64,000 nucleotides of DNA from Ulva prolifera (GCA_023078555.1 CM041198.1:8541836-8605835); one strand, 5' to 3'; positions 12,206 through 26,100 are shown, counted from the first letter of the stretch. Notes: generated by a model not told the origin, from the sequence alone. Numbers and translations are program-made.

Positions 12206-13068
12206 ATGATCGCCACCAAATTGCAACAGCTTCGGGGTCATGGGCCTTCACGGAAATGTGGGAACAGCTTCAGGGAGTCCCTGCGCGGTGTACGAGTGCA
12301 GCAATCCAATCGCCTTCAAATACTGCCGTGTAACAGCGTTGGTTCCGACAGTGCGCTCTCCCGACGCGGATAGTGATAATAATCTCGTTTTTTTACGTCT
12401 GTGCGGATAAGTTGAAATGTTCCACTCTTGGTCTTCTGTCTTGATTTCGATGAAGGTGAGTCTACGGCCAGCTCATTGGCGTGTGTTTTGCAGTCACGCA
12501 GAGCTTCCTGGACTTGACGAGCCTGGTCGCATCCAACACCTCGACAAACAAAAGTGCATTTGATGATCTGGCATATGCAATCGGCAACGATGCGTATGCT
12601 GATCTGAACGGATGGCACTTGTATCTGAAGGACATGAGCACGGTGCCGGGAGGCCCCAAGATGCACCAGCTTCTCGCCGAGCAGCTTGGCACGTCGGTGT
12701 GATGACAATCAAATATTTACTAGGATGATATTTGCTCTATAGAATGTGGTATTGGGCAGTGTGCGCCGCATATTGCTGATCGTGCAAGTGACCCTCCAGC
12801 AGACGCAGCGTGGGCAGCTCATAGGGTTTGGACCTGGCTGCAATTCCCTGCAAGCATCTGAATTCGTGTATGGACGTGCATGCCATCGCTGAACCGTTTG
12901 CAGGTATTGTCTGGGGGCTGCAAAAAGAAAGATGTGCTCGAGTTCCTTGCAAAAGTTCCAGTGAAGCTGGGGCAAGGCAAGGCTAATGTGTCTCTCGACG
13001 CAGTACTGCCCAAAACGTGTGTGCAAGATATTTTGCGGGCGGTGGAAGAATTTGAAAGAGACAACTGA
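12206..13068 (+). CDS. DUF3181 family protein, probably plastid-targeted
   Basis: Three exons, 12206-12287, 12494-12696 and 12904-13068, give 149 aa. The last two contain the whole DUF3181 domain known from cyanobacteria and plastid-bearing eukaryotes: AFDDLAYAIGNDAYADLNGW, then HLYLKDM, LLAEQLG, LEFLAKVPVKLGQGK and a C-terminal amphipathic helix ending AVEEFERDN. Molecular function is unknown in any organism as far as I know. The first exon is chosen because its donor phase (1) fits and because it yields a Ser/Arg/Lys-rich, acid-poor leader beginning MIATKLQQLRGHGPSRKC, as expected of a chloroplast transit peptide; this part is inference. A TGTAA poly(A)-type signal lies 73 nt after the stop. 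Confidence is high for the domain and moderate for exon 1. Confidence 0.78.
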
Positions 13069-13582
13069 TGCTCTTCACGTAGACACACACATGTTCACGA
13101 GTTGAAACCCGTGCAAGCATGAATCGACCCGGTATCCTAGTGTAACAGCGTAAGCAGATTGCCAAACTTGACGATGCTCAGGAATAACCCGAATGTACAT
13201 CCGGCTCACAGTGTCACACTCAAGCACAATGATTGTTTAAGAGGAATACAATCACATTACAGCCAACACATACTCACTTTGGCACAACTGTGTTCTCAGT
13301 GTTGCAGAACACGGACATTTGGCATACTGGCGCCGTCCCTGACATGACCAGCGACAGCATGTGGCGGTGCTCACTGGGCTGGCAAGGGACCCCAAGATAC
13401 CAGACATCCGCCTGGTGACTGTAGCTGTATCACCAATCCCCCGACAAGACTCCTGGACACAGCAAACATCGCACGACCACAAAACATCTGCACATACAAT
13501 ACAGGGACACGTGCATCAAACCACCACCCCTCGACTACTACCACCGCACCGCCGGCCCAAAACATCCCTCACCCAACCCCTG
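13069..13582. other. Convergent 3' spacer
   Basis: It lies between the DUF3181 stop and the kinase stop on the opposite strand and so holds both 3' UTRs. On the minus strand a TGTAA occurs near 13257. No gene is seen. Confidence 0.4.
13141..13145 (+). terminator. TGTAA poly(A) signal of DUF3181 gene
   Basis: TGTAA is the usual chlorophyte polyadenylation signal. It lies 73 nt beyond the stop of the DUF3181 gene on the coding strand. Confidence 0.5.
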
Positions 13583-15599
13583 TCAGTAAACTGACTGATG
13601 CCGGGAGTTCCCGATGCGCTGAAGGTGATCGCTGCCCCGCTCCCTGTCCATGTCCCACTGCGACCTCCCCCAGTCCGCCAATTGCCGCCCGATGCTCAGC
13701 CGTGTGCCCTGCTCGCCAGGGGCCCCGCTGGCAGCACGTACGGGCTCCTCCATGCCCGCCTCCTCCCACGCCTGCGCTGCCGGCTTCCACACCTGCGGCT
13801 TCCCATCGTCCGGCGGCCCACCATCAGCGCTGCTGCTGCGGCCGCTGCGCCTGGCCTCGCCGCGGTCCCGGTCACGACTGCCCAAGTCCGTCGACGCACG
13901 GCCCTGCTGTGGGTGCTTGTGCGCGTCCACGTCCCCCCGCCACACGCCGTCGTCGCCGCCCTCCCCGCGCTGCAGGAGCTCGTCCTCCTCTGCCTCCCGC
14001 AGCATCACCTCCCGGTCGAGCAGGCTCTTCGCGCCGCGCTTGGGGCTGCTGGGAGGCGCCGAGCCGCGAGGGCCTGTGTTGCGGCGCATGCCGGTGCGGT
14101 CCACCACGGTGCCCCGCTGCAGCCGCCGCCGCTCCTCGGCGCACAGCAGCGACCGCGGGGGCTCCGGTTTTGCAAACACGCCACGCCGCCGCTGCGCGAT
14201 GTGCTGGCGCACCCAGGGGTGGTGCAGCATCAGTGCGGCATCGGGCCGTCGCGCAGGGTCCTTCTCTAGTGCACACCGGACAAAGTGCGCCCACTGCGGG
14301 GACATGGACCCTGGGAAATCGATGTCATATCGCTGCAAGATCCTATTCATCGTGTCGAGCTCAGGCTCCCCCTTGCGTGTAAACGGCGCGGCGCCGGTCA
14401 CGAGCTCGTAGGCGATGACTCCGACAGCCCACACATCCACAGAACTGCCGTATGGTGCGAGCCCTTCATACTCAATTTCGTCTACACTCGCCCGGCCTTC
14501 CTCGAGGCCAGTGGACGGATTGCGCAACATCTCGGGCGCCAGATAGTCCAGAGTACCTGCACGATAGCGTGCTGTCTGCACTGTTGCAAGGGAACTGATG
14601 GGATTGCACAGACGGTGCCTCCACGATGTTGCACAAAGAGCAACAGCTGCTACAGGGTGGCGGAAGAAAACCTGAGATCTCGAATGGCGTCTCGTTTACC
14701 CAGTTGATTGAGAGCCCAAAGTCCCCAAGCTTGAACCGGTCTTCACCTGTGAGAAAAATGTTCTCTGGCTTGATGTCACGGTGGATCCAGGCATGCTCGT
14801 GCAAGTGTACCAGTACCTTGAGCAATGGGACCACGATCTCCTGCACACAGACATGCAAGTCATGCTGGTGGATGGATGCTAGACGGACACGGAAAGGCGT
14901 ATGTATGTCGGTGCCAAACTTTGTACCATGCAGTACGGTGGCCCTCACTCCAAGCAGCATATCACATGATCACATACCGAGACCAGATGGTTCAAGGAAT
15001 GACACATGCAGAACATTCATCCTTGCGCAGAAACAAGACAGGTTATTGCCACTAGTGGTATCACTCAGTTGATGGCAGCATGTATAGCTGCGCGACAAAT
15101 GCATTGCACATCCACTTCCTTGAAAGGCCACCAAAACATTGTAGGGTCATGGTTGTTATGTTTAGCTGGGACGATCAGGACAGCAGCGGCAAAGAGAGCA
15201 GGGTGTACGCACTGTGCAGACAAACGCCTCATTTAATGACCCCCCGTTTTCATGCTGTAGCGCGAAGACATCACCGCCATCGCAGCGCTCAAGCACCAGA
15301 AAATAGTCGTCCTCATCCTCAAAGAAGTCGATGAGCTCACATACATGTGGGTGGGCCTTATCTTGTATCGTCCGCTGTGCCTCAATCTCCCTGCCCAGGC
15401 GCACTACATGCCTTTCATCCATCCTGTCTTTGTGGTATGCCTTGAGGACCACCCCACGTCCTGATTGATTGCATGTAGCATAGAAAATGGTCGATATTGC
15501 GCCTTGGTAAATCTCCGATAGACCATCGAAATCGGCTGTACTTTTTCTAGGCTTAAAAGCGTCGCGTCCATTCGAATCTTTCTTCTTGGAAGATAGTCC
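13583..15599 (-). CDS. Serine/threonine protein kinase (Aurora/CAMK-like), 5' exon unresolved
   Basis: Exons 15599-15222, 14840-14672 and 14556-13583 read about 506 residues. Kinase subdomains appear in order: a weak glycine loop (YQGAISTIFY), Lys in VVLKAYHKDRM, Glu in GREIEAQ, hinge LVLERCDGGDVF, catalytic loop HRDIKPEN, DFGLS, activation segment ending GTLDYLAPEM, DVWAVGVIAYEL (subdomain IX) and the Arg of DPARRPDAALML (XI). All catalytic residues are present. GTLDYLAPEM and the VVRLGREIEAQ region recall Aurora-type kinases, but I would not assign a subfamily. About 210 low-complexity, charged residues follow the kinase domain. The 15599 boundary is an acceptor (TTTCAG), so the true start is in an upstream exon not identified. 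The junction between the first two exons (donor GTCTGC) is the least certain. It is divergent from the channel gene. Confidence 0.82.
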
Positions 15600-17196
15600 C
15601 TGAAACACACATTGTACTGAATCGGCATGCAGTGTGTGATCCAGTATTGTAAAAAATAACGGTATGCGGCACTTTCATTCTGCGCATTGTCACACGTGTC
15701 GCCGCGTCAACAGCAACGCCGTGCGACAGCGTCCAGTCCACGCGCCCATTTGTTGGTGCGGCGCTACAAAGTATTGCAGTGCTTTGGTGGTGTTGTGATC
15801 CTGTACAGTGCAAAGATTGCTCCGAAAGCAGGAACTCAACAAGCTCGTCCCTGTCGCCACGCAGGCATTGGACAGTCAGCGGGGCGCTGAAACGGCCATG
15901 AACGAGCTACAATAGGCTTGTGTAGCTACACTTGTTCTATTAGCGAAAAGGCGAGCGTCTCGCAGGCCTGGGGCGCCATGAAAGACGTCGCTGCGCGGTG
16001 TGTCCGCGGAATGTATAATATGCAGTGATGCAGCCCGCACACACAACGACATGAGAAAAAACAATTCGGGAACAGCGCAATATCTACGGTAAACTGAACG
16101 CCAAAGTACTCGCAAGGCTGCAGTCAAATTGCAGACGTGTACACCACTGCAACAGATGATGGAAACGTTTAGCGCCTTCCCGTCTGAAAACTTAGCATAA
16201 AGAAAATCATGGAAAGCAGGAACTAGAGTTGGCGCTCAGCGAAAGTGCGACAACGTGTCAGCGCACCTGGTTAACAGCGTTCGAGGTAATGGTATCAGAC
16301 ATGCGCGAGTCCACGGTGCTTTCTTTCAGCGCAGCAGTTGATGAACACCGGCATACTGACTTCTGCTGAATCAAGGCAGGAAAGCGCCCTGTGGCGCGAT
16401 TGTGATGCACACGGCGCATCGTCACAACTCAGAGGTTGTAATGGTCATCCGAGTTTACAATTACCAACAGGCGAGAAAGTGTGACAAGTGTAGCGATGTG
16501 CCCCTGGTGCTTATATGCCGGCGACTCACACCGGCATCTTTGCGCAAGTTGCACCAGTGGTTGTGGCGACGAGCGTGCCCGTGAACATTTCCAGTGCAAA
16601 CTTATGCGGTCGTTCGAAGGGACACGACATTGAATAACAATGCTGTAAAAATTAAATTCCTGATGACGCTGCCCATTGGATATTGACTGGGTCCACGATC
16701 GTATGTGCGGGGTGTAGTTTCGCCGATGTGCAGAAGCCGAGACGTCCTGCGCCAGGAAGGTGGAACCTGCCATATCCACATGTTATACAAATAAGCATCT
16801 TGGTGGATCAGATCTGCCGCGATTGGCTGAGGTGCTCCTTGTTGCTCAAATTCAGATGAAAGCGGTGCCTTGCAGACGGTGTGCCGTGTGCATAAGGTGT
16901 GCCACCTGCACTTCAATTATGTAGACTCTACTCATTGTGGACAATTGGATCCCTTATGAACCAGTACCGCTTGATTCGCGAAGGGCGGTGCGAGTATTGC
17001 CGTCTCGTACTGCAAGATCCGTGCAGGTACAGTTGAATGCGGTGGCCTGGCTGCCAATGCGGCTACAGAAGTTCGAGGTCAGGCCTCAACTCTGCCTTGT
17101 TTATTTTGGTATCCCGACCAAGTTACATTTAAGATGTAAAGCTGCTTGTCTGAATAACAACTGGGCCCCACGCCTGACTCGACCGCCAGAACGAGA
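15600..17196. other. Divergent promoter region of kinase and channel genes
   Basis: About 1.6 kb between two divergent genes. The missing first exon of the kinase must lie near its left end, and the promoter and 5' UTR of the channel gene at its right. The remaining open frames are short and unrecognisable. No repeat or RNA gene was recognised. Confidence 0.4.
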
Positions 17197-20100
17197 ATGG
17201 CGGATGATCCACAAACAGGCTCAGAACTAGACGATGGAGGCAATCAACAGGCTGGCTCCCAGGGGAATGTCCCTGATCATAGCAAGGGTGTCTGGCCCAG
17301 CAGCCAGCCGCATCTTGTCAGTGAGAATGGAATTACCTTTCTGCCTGCTCAGATCAGCTCAGTAAATAAACCGCCCAATGGTCGCACTGTTGCTTTCGCT
17401 GATCTAGACCGCCCCGTCCCAGAGCCAAGCACATTTCGAAAAGTCCGGAGGGACTCTGTTGCCCCGCAAGCGCCTCCAGCAGGGGTTTCCGCAAACAGTG
17501 GACAAGGACGCTCTCACCAATCCCACCGTAACCATAATGCTGCCGCGGTGAGCTCCCGCAGCTTTGCTTTACGTTGGTGTCCCAAGTTGCCACTGGTGAT
17601 CAGAGGCATCCCTGACAATGTTGCTGCAGCCATGTCTGATAGTCCAATGCTAGTAGTATGTCCTTCACCTTATGTTCAAAGACGCGTTTGTGTAATATCT
17701 TCTTCGAGTGACGTTGTGCCTCAAGTTTGTGCCCTAGCGTCAGACCCAGCGTCTGTTGTAGCTGCATGTCTACCTAGTCGGATGCCTTGACTAAGGCCGT
17801 GTGCCTGCAGCGACCCCTCCAGCGCATCTCTCAGGTGCAAATGCAAGAGGTTATGGACATGGCCAACAAGAGAGTGTCATGCACGTTTGATGCATTTGCA
17901 GACGACCTTGCAGAACAGTACAATGCAGTCCAGCACCCGAGACCGCAGCTGCTTCGGAACGATGCTATGCTCAAGCAGTCAAGATGGCAGCAATGGGCCG
18001 TCCGCATTACATCTGATCCAGTGCGATCCAGCCCTTGCACTGTGTGCATGCTTGCATCGAAACTGCTATCACCTTGGGACCCAAGGTGGGAGGCCTAGTC
18101 ACTGATTCACCCAACATGCAAGCAGTCCAGTCAGATCCACACATCCTCACGAGCTCAGAGGATGTGTGGATCCAGCTGACGGTCACGTGCAACTGCCAAG
18201 CCCTCCATGGGGCAGTCCACTTTGCCTTCCACGGATGCTCAGCTGAGGCAGCCCAGATATGTTGCAGGACTTCGAGGCCTTAGTCCTCGCTCTGATTCTC
18301 CTGAACTGTGTCAGCATGGCCGCGTTTGCGCCCCAGCAACCGGCAGATACAGGCCGGAATCGTATCCTTGGCATGATTGAGACAGGCGTGAATGTTGCAT
18401 TCACAATCGAGATTCTGCTCAAGCTTGCAGCAGCCAAAACAGTTGCTGCATACTTCGGCAGCCAGTGGAACCTGTTCGACTTTCTGCTGGTCGCAGCTGG
18501 TTATACAACGTTTCTGCCATTTGGGGAGTCGACTAGCTCCTTCAAGGTATGGCGCTGCAGATATAGGCAGACATATATAACAATGATCTACAAGGGTGCA
18601 TCACCGTCATAGTGTCTATCTGGTGTATGGTGTAGACGAATCTATCTGTGGCAGTGCCAAGCTGGGTCCGCGCATGTCTTGGCTTCTATGCGCCTTGCCA
18701 GGTCAAGCAGCGATTCTACAGCACATGCTGGTCATCTGCCATGCTTCCTGCAGGCCCTCCGTGCTCTCAGGGCCCTGCGGCCACTGCGGACTATCAATCG
18801 ATTTGACAACCTGCGCGCAATTGTCAGTGCTTTCATCGATGCACTCCCAATGCTTGGCTCCGTCGTCGCTCTGACACTGCTCGCTCTCAGCCTCTGGGCA
18901 CTCACAGGCTTGCAGTTGTTTGCGGGCATGTATCATACTGCGTGCCGCAATGACGTCACGGGTGAGTTTGAGGTGTCCGATTCCGAGGAATTTTCGTGCG
19001 GTGCACGAATGTGCGTCCCCACGTGTTTGCTTGCCTAAGTGGCTGCAAACGATCCCTGTTTGTGCTGCTTATGTAAAGTACTCAAACGCTCAGCAAAGTG
19101 TTATTTGCATTTGTGAACAGCTGGAACTTTTTATGTAGAGTAACAATTCTTGTACCAGTCATATTCGCAATACTGGTCTTTCGCTAAAGCTCTGCTGACT
19201 CGGTTCAGGTGCCCGGAGGGTTGGACGTGTGCTGAAAGCGATGTCAAGCTAGCAGCCAATGCCCCGACCATGGATCACTTCCTGTGGTCAATGCTGTCAT
19301 TTTTCCAGTGCGTGACTCTCAGTGCGTGGAGCTACATGCAGGTGAGCTTGTCGCCGTCGACAGTGTGAGCTGGCTGTGAGCCTGCGGCACAATACAATGT
19401 TTGTGTCAGCATGCCACACCCACGTATGCATGCCCGCATGCAAGCATTTCAGACAGTGGACACACCAAATCCACATACTGCTGATGTCACTGCCCACATT
19501 GTCGCTTGCGAAAACCCACATGCAAAGACTTCATTGTGCCCATGTGTGAGTGCCTACACGTTGACTTGTACAGTAAAGAGGATAGTGTTTGCAGTATCGC
19601 AGCATGGACTACGAGGGTTGGTGGGCGAGCCTGCTGTACATCCTGCTGGTGCTATTTGTCGCCCTCATCATGATTAACCTTTTCACGGCTGTCCTGAAGC
19701 TCAAGCTTGCAAAGGCCATGTCACCCAGCGAGGTTTGCTTCCCTTGGACCCTGTCTGCTTGACATTCGCGGGGCTCCAGCACCATGCCTGACGTGTGTGC
19801 AGCTGCACCTCTCTCAGACCTGCTGCAACATTCCAGATTGGTGGGCTCACGTCTCCTGTCAGTAGGCACCGTCCCTAGGCGGCCAAGCATGCCCAATTCC
19901 GACCACTGCGAGTGGCACATTCGTTTCGGCTTTAGTGTATGCAGCTTGGACTGCTCAATGCATGCGATTGACAGAGTGGCAGTACATCATGCCACTGCCG
20001 AAGACGCATGCAATCGCAGACACAGCTTATTCATATCACATCACAGGCAAGGCGCCCCTGCTGCACCGCCGAGTCCGTTCAGTTGCGATGCCCTTGCAGG

Positions 20101-23100
20101 CACCACCCCCCCAACCAGGTCCATTGCGCACAAAGTCCCGGCAGCTGCGGCGACTTGAATCGAAGCGGAACGTTTTTGTTCGCATCGCCCGCCACGCCCA
20201 CGAAAGCATGACCAAGAGACAGGAGCTACTGAGCTTCACGCGGCCCTTTGCGGACTCCCGTCCTGCAAGGGTTGCTCTGGAACTGCACGCACGCTTGCAG
20301 GGGTTCACCTGTGGCCCGTACTTCGTCAACTTCTTCTTGTTCGCAATCATCGTGAACTCGGTCCTACTTGCGATGGAGCATGCCAACATGTCGGAGTCCC
20401 TGCGGCAGACACTGGAGACCGCCAACGTCGTGTTCACGTGGCTCTTCACCGTCGAATTTGTGCTGCTGCTGGCGTCGTACGGCGTGGTGCAATTTTTTGC
20501 GTCCCTGTCTCGATCGTTCGACGCAGCCGTCGTGCTCGTCTCCCTCATCGAGGTCCTGTCCGCAAGCGGCAAGTCGGGCGTGTCTGCGTTGCGGTCCCTG
20601 AAGACGTTCCGTGTGCTCAAGTCGCTGCGTGTGCTCCGGGTCGTTCGTGCCTTCAAGTACCTGCGGGCGTTGTCCATGATCTCGGAGGTCCTCGGCAACA
20701 GCGTGACGTCGTTCAGCGCCATCGGCATGCTTCTGGCACTGTTCCTTCTCGTCTTTGCCATCATCGGCCTGCAGATCTACGGCCAGGCAGATCTTGACAT
20801 AGGATTCCCGAACTTCCACACTTTCTTCGGATCCTTGGTGATCGTGTTTCAGGTGTGCCCTGGCATCCTTCCTTTGATCATGACTGTGGGATTCCAGGCG
20901 TGCTCCAGTCAGGCCAGCGCTCAGGCATCAGGCATTTGCAGGTCATGACCTCGGAGGACTGGCAGACACTGATGATGTCCACTGTCCGGGCTACAGATTC
21001 CAGCGCCGTGTTTTTTTTTCTCGTTTGGATTTTGGTCAGCAGATATGTGTTCCTGATGCTGTTCCTGGCGGTGGCCATGGAGGCCTTTGAGCGCTCGTAC
21101 CAGGAGATGGAGCCTGAGCTCAGCAAGACTGACGTGGCCCCAGTAGTCGACGTGGACATTTCCCCCGCCAAGGACCCAGATGAGGCGCAGCGCACCTTGT
21201 TTGCTTCCATGGCTGCAGCTTTCAATTCTGAGGCAGAGTTCCGGAAGAGTGTCATACTGAGTGCCGGGCATGGGACGTTGCATGGACAGGCTGCGCTGCT
21301 TGCCTCGCATGATGCAACAGGTGCTGCTGAAGGAAGCCCTGTGCAGGGCGCTTCTGTTGGACCGTCGCTGACCCAGGTGCCTGGGCTGGATCTGAGCCGG
21401 GTAGCAGTGGCTCCGGGAGGGCGTGTCGCTGATCCCCATGCCGCTGGAGCGGGCTTGCAGGAGCATGAGCTGATGTCCTCACGCTCAGGGTCGGCCAGTC
21501 GCACTACGCGTGAGCGGACAACGGATAGCTCGGGCTTTGCAGAGTTTGGATATGCTGGACCGGTGGGTGAGTCGCGCCGTTATGACAGCATGACTCTGCA
21601 TGAGACTGACGAACGGGCCATTGATGCATGGCTCGCTCCGTCATCGGCCGCGGCTGACGTCCCCCTGGGCTGCCAGAGGACGCCGGCGCCTTCCTTCCCT
21701 GGGCATGATGAAGCTGTGAACAGTGGGCTGCCGCCTGAGTCTCAGGGAGGCTTTCTGCACCGGTTGATGCAGGGTGATGTCGTGTCATTGCCGGGAGGAG
21801 TGCACCCGCAGGCCTCTAGAGATGCCACTCCCCGATTGCGTACCAGCCTGGGGGGGCGTGAAGCTGAACAGCTCCCTGGTGTTGGCGCATCTTCAAGCAG
21901 CATGCTTGTACCTGGTCTGCATGCAGTGGGCCATGCGCCTCAGCAAACTGCTGCGTTTGGCGGTTTGAACATTGCTGGCACTCGGTCCTCATCCGAGCAT
22001 CCAGCATTTCTGGGGCCTCTGGAAAGCCAGAATGATTCAAGATCTGTGGCTGGAGCGAGAGATGCCGCTGGATCTGACACGGTGCTAGGCGCATCAGGTG
22101 ACGGCGAACCCTTAAGCTGCACAGAGGCACCGTTCGATGACGGTGGCAACAGGTCCACTGGTGGGGCGGCACTTGGACAAGCAGGGGCGGATGATGTGAC
22201 TGCGCATGCTGTGCGGAAAGTCGTGGTGGGCCACGTCCTGGACGATCCCGGGGCCAATGACCGTGACCGAACCGCTGCTGCACCAGTCGGTAGGACTGAG
22301 GCCGTGGAGGCTCTGGCGCCGCTGGCCATGCTCCCGGTGCCAGACATTGCACACGAAGGTAGCTTTGCTGATGAGCCAGTGCGCCTTGAATCGCTGCTGA
22401 CGGCAAGTCCACCTGTGCGCTTCAGCTTGAGACTGGGGTCTTCCTGGCATGTCACCGCACAGCCAATCCCTGTCAGCGTTCCTGCTTCTGTCCCAGTTAT
22501 TGTTTGCTGTGGTTGCGAATACAAATCCCAGTGGTGCCTAGCCAGATCCAAGTGCTACTGATTTAAATCAATGCCTGCAGTGCAGTGGCATAGGACATGA
22601 ATGTATTGTCATGGCAGCTATGCAGAGCTGTCTTCATGTCTCTGCACATGTTGCTGGGACGTCGCTGCAACAACCAGGCGATTGTCCATGTGATCCAGCA
22701 GGACGATCTCTCGAAATATGCAGGCTACTGGACCTCTGGCCGTGGACCAGGACTGTTACAAGGTAGAACACAATCCCTTGTTCTGCGGTGAGGAGAATTC
22801 TGCAGAACATGTGGCCCGAAGCAGGACAAGCAGCACTCAGACAGCTAGCTCTGGAGGTCACGGACGTGCCGCAACAGGATCAATGCTTGCGCGATCAGAG
22901 CACGTTGGAGATGGTTCGGACAGCGAGAGCGAAGGCCCACAGCGCCGGATGTTTAGAGGCCTTCTTAACCAAATCCGATTCAAAGTGCGTTGGCAGTTTG
23001 TTTCCTGAACCACATCACTGAGTACATTCTTTGGTGCTTGAACTCTCAAGAGTCAGCTCCTTTTCCCCTCCCCGTGGTGGTGAGAGCCAATACATGGAGT

Positions 23101-26100
23101 GGGTGCAGGACGAATCAGCTGGGAAGCACACCATGCTCATTGAGAGCATTCTTCAGAACGTGCTTCGTTGCGCGACCCAAGAGTTCTTTGCTGCGGTTGC
23201 ACAACGGGAGTTTGGACAGCAGCCTCAAAGTAGAGACCCAGATTGTGTCTCTCTTGATGGGCTGCAGACGCGGGGACAGCCTTCAGCGTCAGCTCTCTTT
23301 GTCAGTGCAAGGGGTGCGCCACTGCCTTTGGCCGCACTGCAACGTTGCGAGGCTTTCGGTGGCGACTTCTGGACATGCACTAGTATCTTGATCAATACAT
23401 ACTTAATGGAGCTCAGGGGTGGGCCCGGGGTAAACTAGCAGTACTGCTGTGAAGATAACGTGCGGTACTGCTGTGAAGGTAACCTAGCAGTGCTGGCCCA
23501 CATCCGATGACATTGATAGTGTCCGTACAGAGGGTAACCCGTGTGGGCGGTGTGCCTGTTGGAGGTGTTTGTCTGTGCTGATTGAGTGGGATTCTGTGGA
23601 GCTTTAGGTCACTAGCAGCTGCTGTTGTTTGCAAAACTTGGTAGTGTGCTTTGTAGCTCTGCAATACGAAGGCTTGAGCTCTTGTAAGTTGTGCCATCTG
23701 TTCGCGGTGACATGGTCACATACGTCGTGAGCTGCAGTCAGCAGCTTTGCAATGGTGCCGCACAGCATCAGGAGGGCAGCGCTGAGAGGCGCTGTTTGCA
23801 TGCTTCATCACAATTGGGCTGCTGACCAGGTGAGCCAAGGCGGCTGGTGGAGCTGCAACTCACACGAGCCATGCTAGTGGTCCAGCACCCGATCGTTCAG
23901 GCACAGCTGATGGCCGAGGAGCGACCGCAGCAGGTCGTGGCTGGCATCATTGCCCAGGCGATGCTGTCTGGGCTGGACAAGTTTGTGTCCAGGGCAGAGA
24001 CTGGGGCAGAGGCTGCCTCGAGTACGCTGAACACCCCGAAGCTCGAGAACCTGATGCTGCAGCTGGACCATGCCCCCCTTGCAGATGACGGCGGCACGTG
24101 TGAGTACCAATCAGGTGTGTGTCCACATGGGTTTCAGCCTGTGAGGTCACGTAGACATTGATACGGGCACGGGCCTTTGCACGAACCATGGGTCAGTCTT
24201 TGTCTTTTGAATTGTGAAACTGGACTTCCCTTGTGAGATCGTGCTGTCTGAGTTCCGTCAGTGTTGTGCATGTGGCTCTTTGTCCAGCACTGCGTGATAC
24301 CTCACAATATATACAATGTTGCATGGCTCAGACATCATTTGCCATCCACGCTCACTCTTTGAATCCATGAGTGCAATGATACAGCAAAATTCAGCGCCAT
24401 GGCCGTCTATCCAGACATGCATGATCCGCATGCGTCGAAGATGTATACGCCTTTGCTTGATGCTCCACAATTGCAAATCTGTATGTATGCAGAGGAGCCA
24501 TCGCTCTTCCTGTTTGGCCCACAGCACCCCGTGCGTCAGCTGTGCACGGCCATCGCACGGAATTCTTACTTTCACCGGCTCTCGCTCGCGCTGGTGTGTC
24601 TTACATGCGTGCTGCTGGCAGTGGAGGACCCCCACGCCACACAGCGAGGGCGGGTGTTTGCATCGATCGAGCTGTTGACGCTGGCGTACTTCACGTTCGA
24701 GGCGGCGGTGGAGATCATCGACAACACCTTCATGGTGTACGTGCGGCAGTGGAGCCACGTGCTGGACCTGGTCGTGATCTGCAACACGCTGATTGCGATG
24801 CTGGCCGATGCGTCAGCCAATGCGGAGGTGCGTACCAGCTCAGTCCCGGTGGCAGCGCTGGCATGCATGCCGCTGCCCATGAGCAGACCCAAATCTGGTA
24901 CTCCGTAGAGGATCGCATGGAAGTACAGCTTGCAGCAGGCAGCTTGTGCCTTCTGAAGTGGGGCTCGCTGCAGCCCCATGGTGCAGGGAGCACCGGAGGA
25001 GTGCACAAACGGCGCGCACATCGACGTATGCACTGGGAGCTTGCAGGCGATCAAGGTGATGCGGGCTCTGCGGTTGATGCGGCTCGTGCGGCTGATCGCC
25101 CGCTCGCCGAGCATGCTCAACGTCGTGCAGAGCATCTCGCTCTCGGTCAAGGAGATGAGCAATGTCGTGCTCATCCAGCTGCTGATCATCACCATTTTTG
25201 CCATCCTGGGAGTGCAGCTCTTCGCTGGGAAGCTGTACCACTGCACGGACCCCGCTGCCACCGGGAAGGCTGACTGCGTCGGTGTGCCCAACCGCCTTGA
25301 TCTGCCCTTCGGCTCACACCTGTGCAGTGACTCCAGCTGCCCATCTGGCTGGACCTTGTTGCACTGTGGAGTCTTTGCTTGCGTCATGTGTGGTCGGCGC
25401 TGCTCCCCGAGTCCAGCTGCACCTGCAGTGCGCATCAGTTGTGGGTACATGTTTGATTGCACGCATCAGCCGTACGTAGGCCCCTGCCGCGGGAGCATGA
25501 CATCAGCTGCAGAGGGCACGGTGCAGGCATGTATACAACAGAGGCGGGAATCGCGGCGCCACGCGAGTGGCTCAATCCAAAGCACCACTTTGACAGCCTC
25601 GGAGCCGGCCTCTCCTCGCTTCTCATCACGCTCACCCTGGACGGCTACCTCGAGATCATGTTCCCGTGCATGGCGATCACGGGGCCCGACCTGCAGCCGC
25701 GGACGGCGGCCAACCCCGCCGCGTTCTTCTTCTTTTTCGCCTACATCGTCGTCTGCGTGTTTGCGATCATGCAGCTCATGATCGGCATCATCTTCTACTA
25801 CTACACGAAAGTGAAGCGTGGCCGCGAGGGAAAGGCGGAGCTCAATCTCGAGCAGCGGCAGTGGCTCACGATGGCGAACCTCGTGTTTGAGGCCCCCCCG
25901 CCGCCGATCCTCCACCCGCCGCGCAACGCCCTCCGCGCTGCCTGCTACCACCTCATGTCGCGCGTCTGGGTGGAGCAGGTCATCAGCGTGGTGGTGCTGC
26001 TGAACGTGATCGTGATGGCGGCGTCATGGTACCCGCCAGCCCCCGCGTGGGCGGCCGTGCAAGAGAGGCTCAACACGGGCTTCAGCTGCTTCTACGCGGC

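Noticed and set aside
21010-21020. Run of nine T in a coding exon as a frameshift site
   Set aside because: It simply encodes three Phe of a channel membrane helix, and the frame continues normally on both sides.
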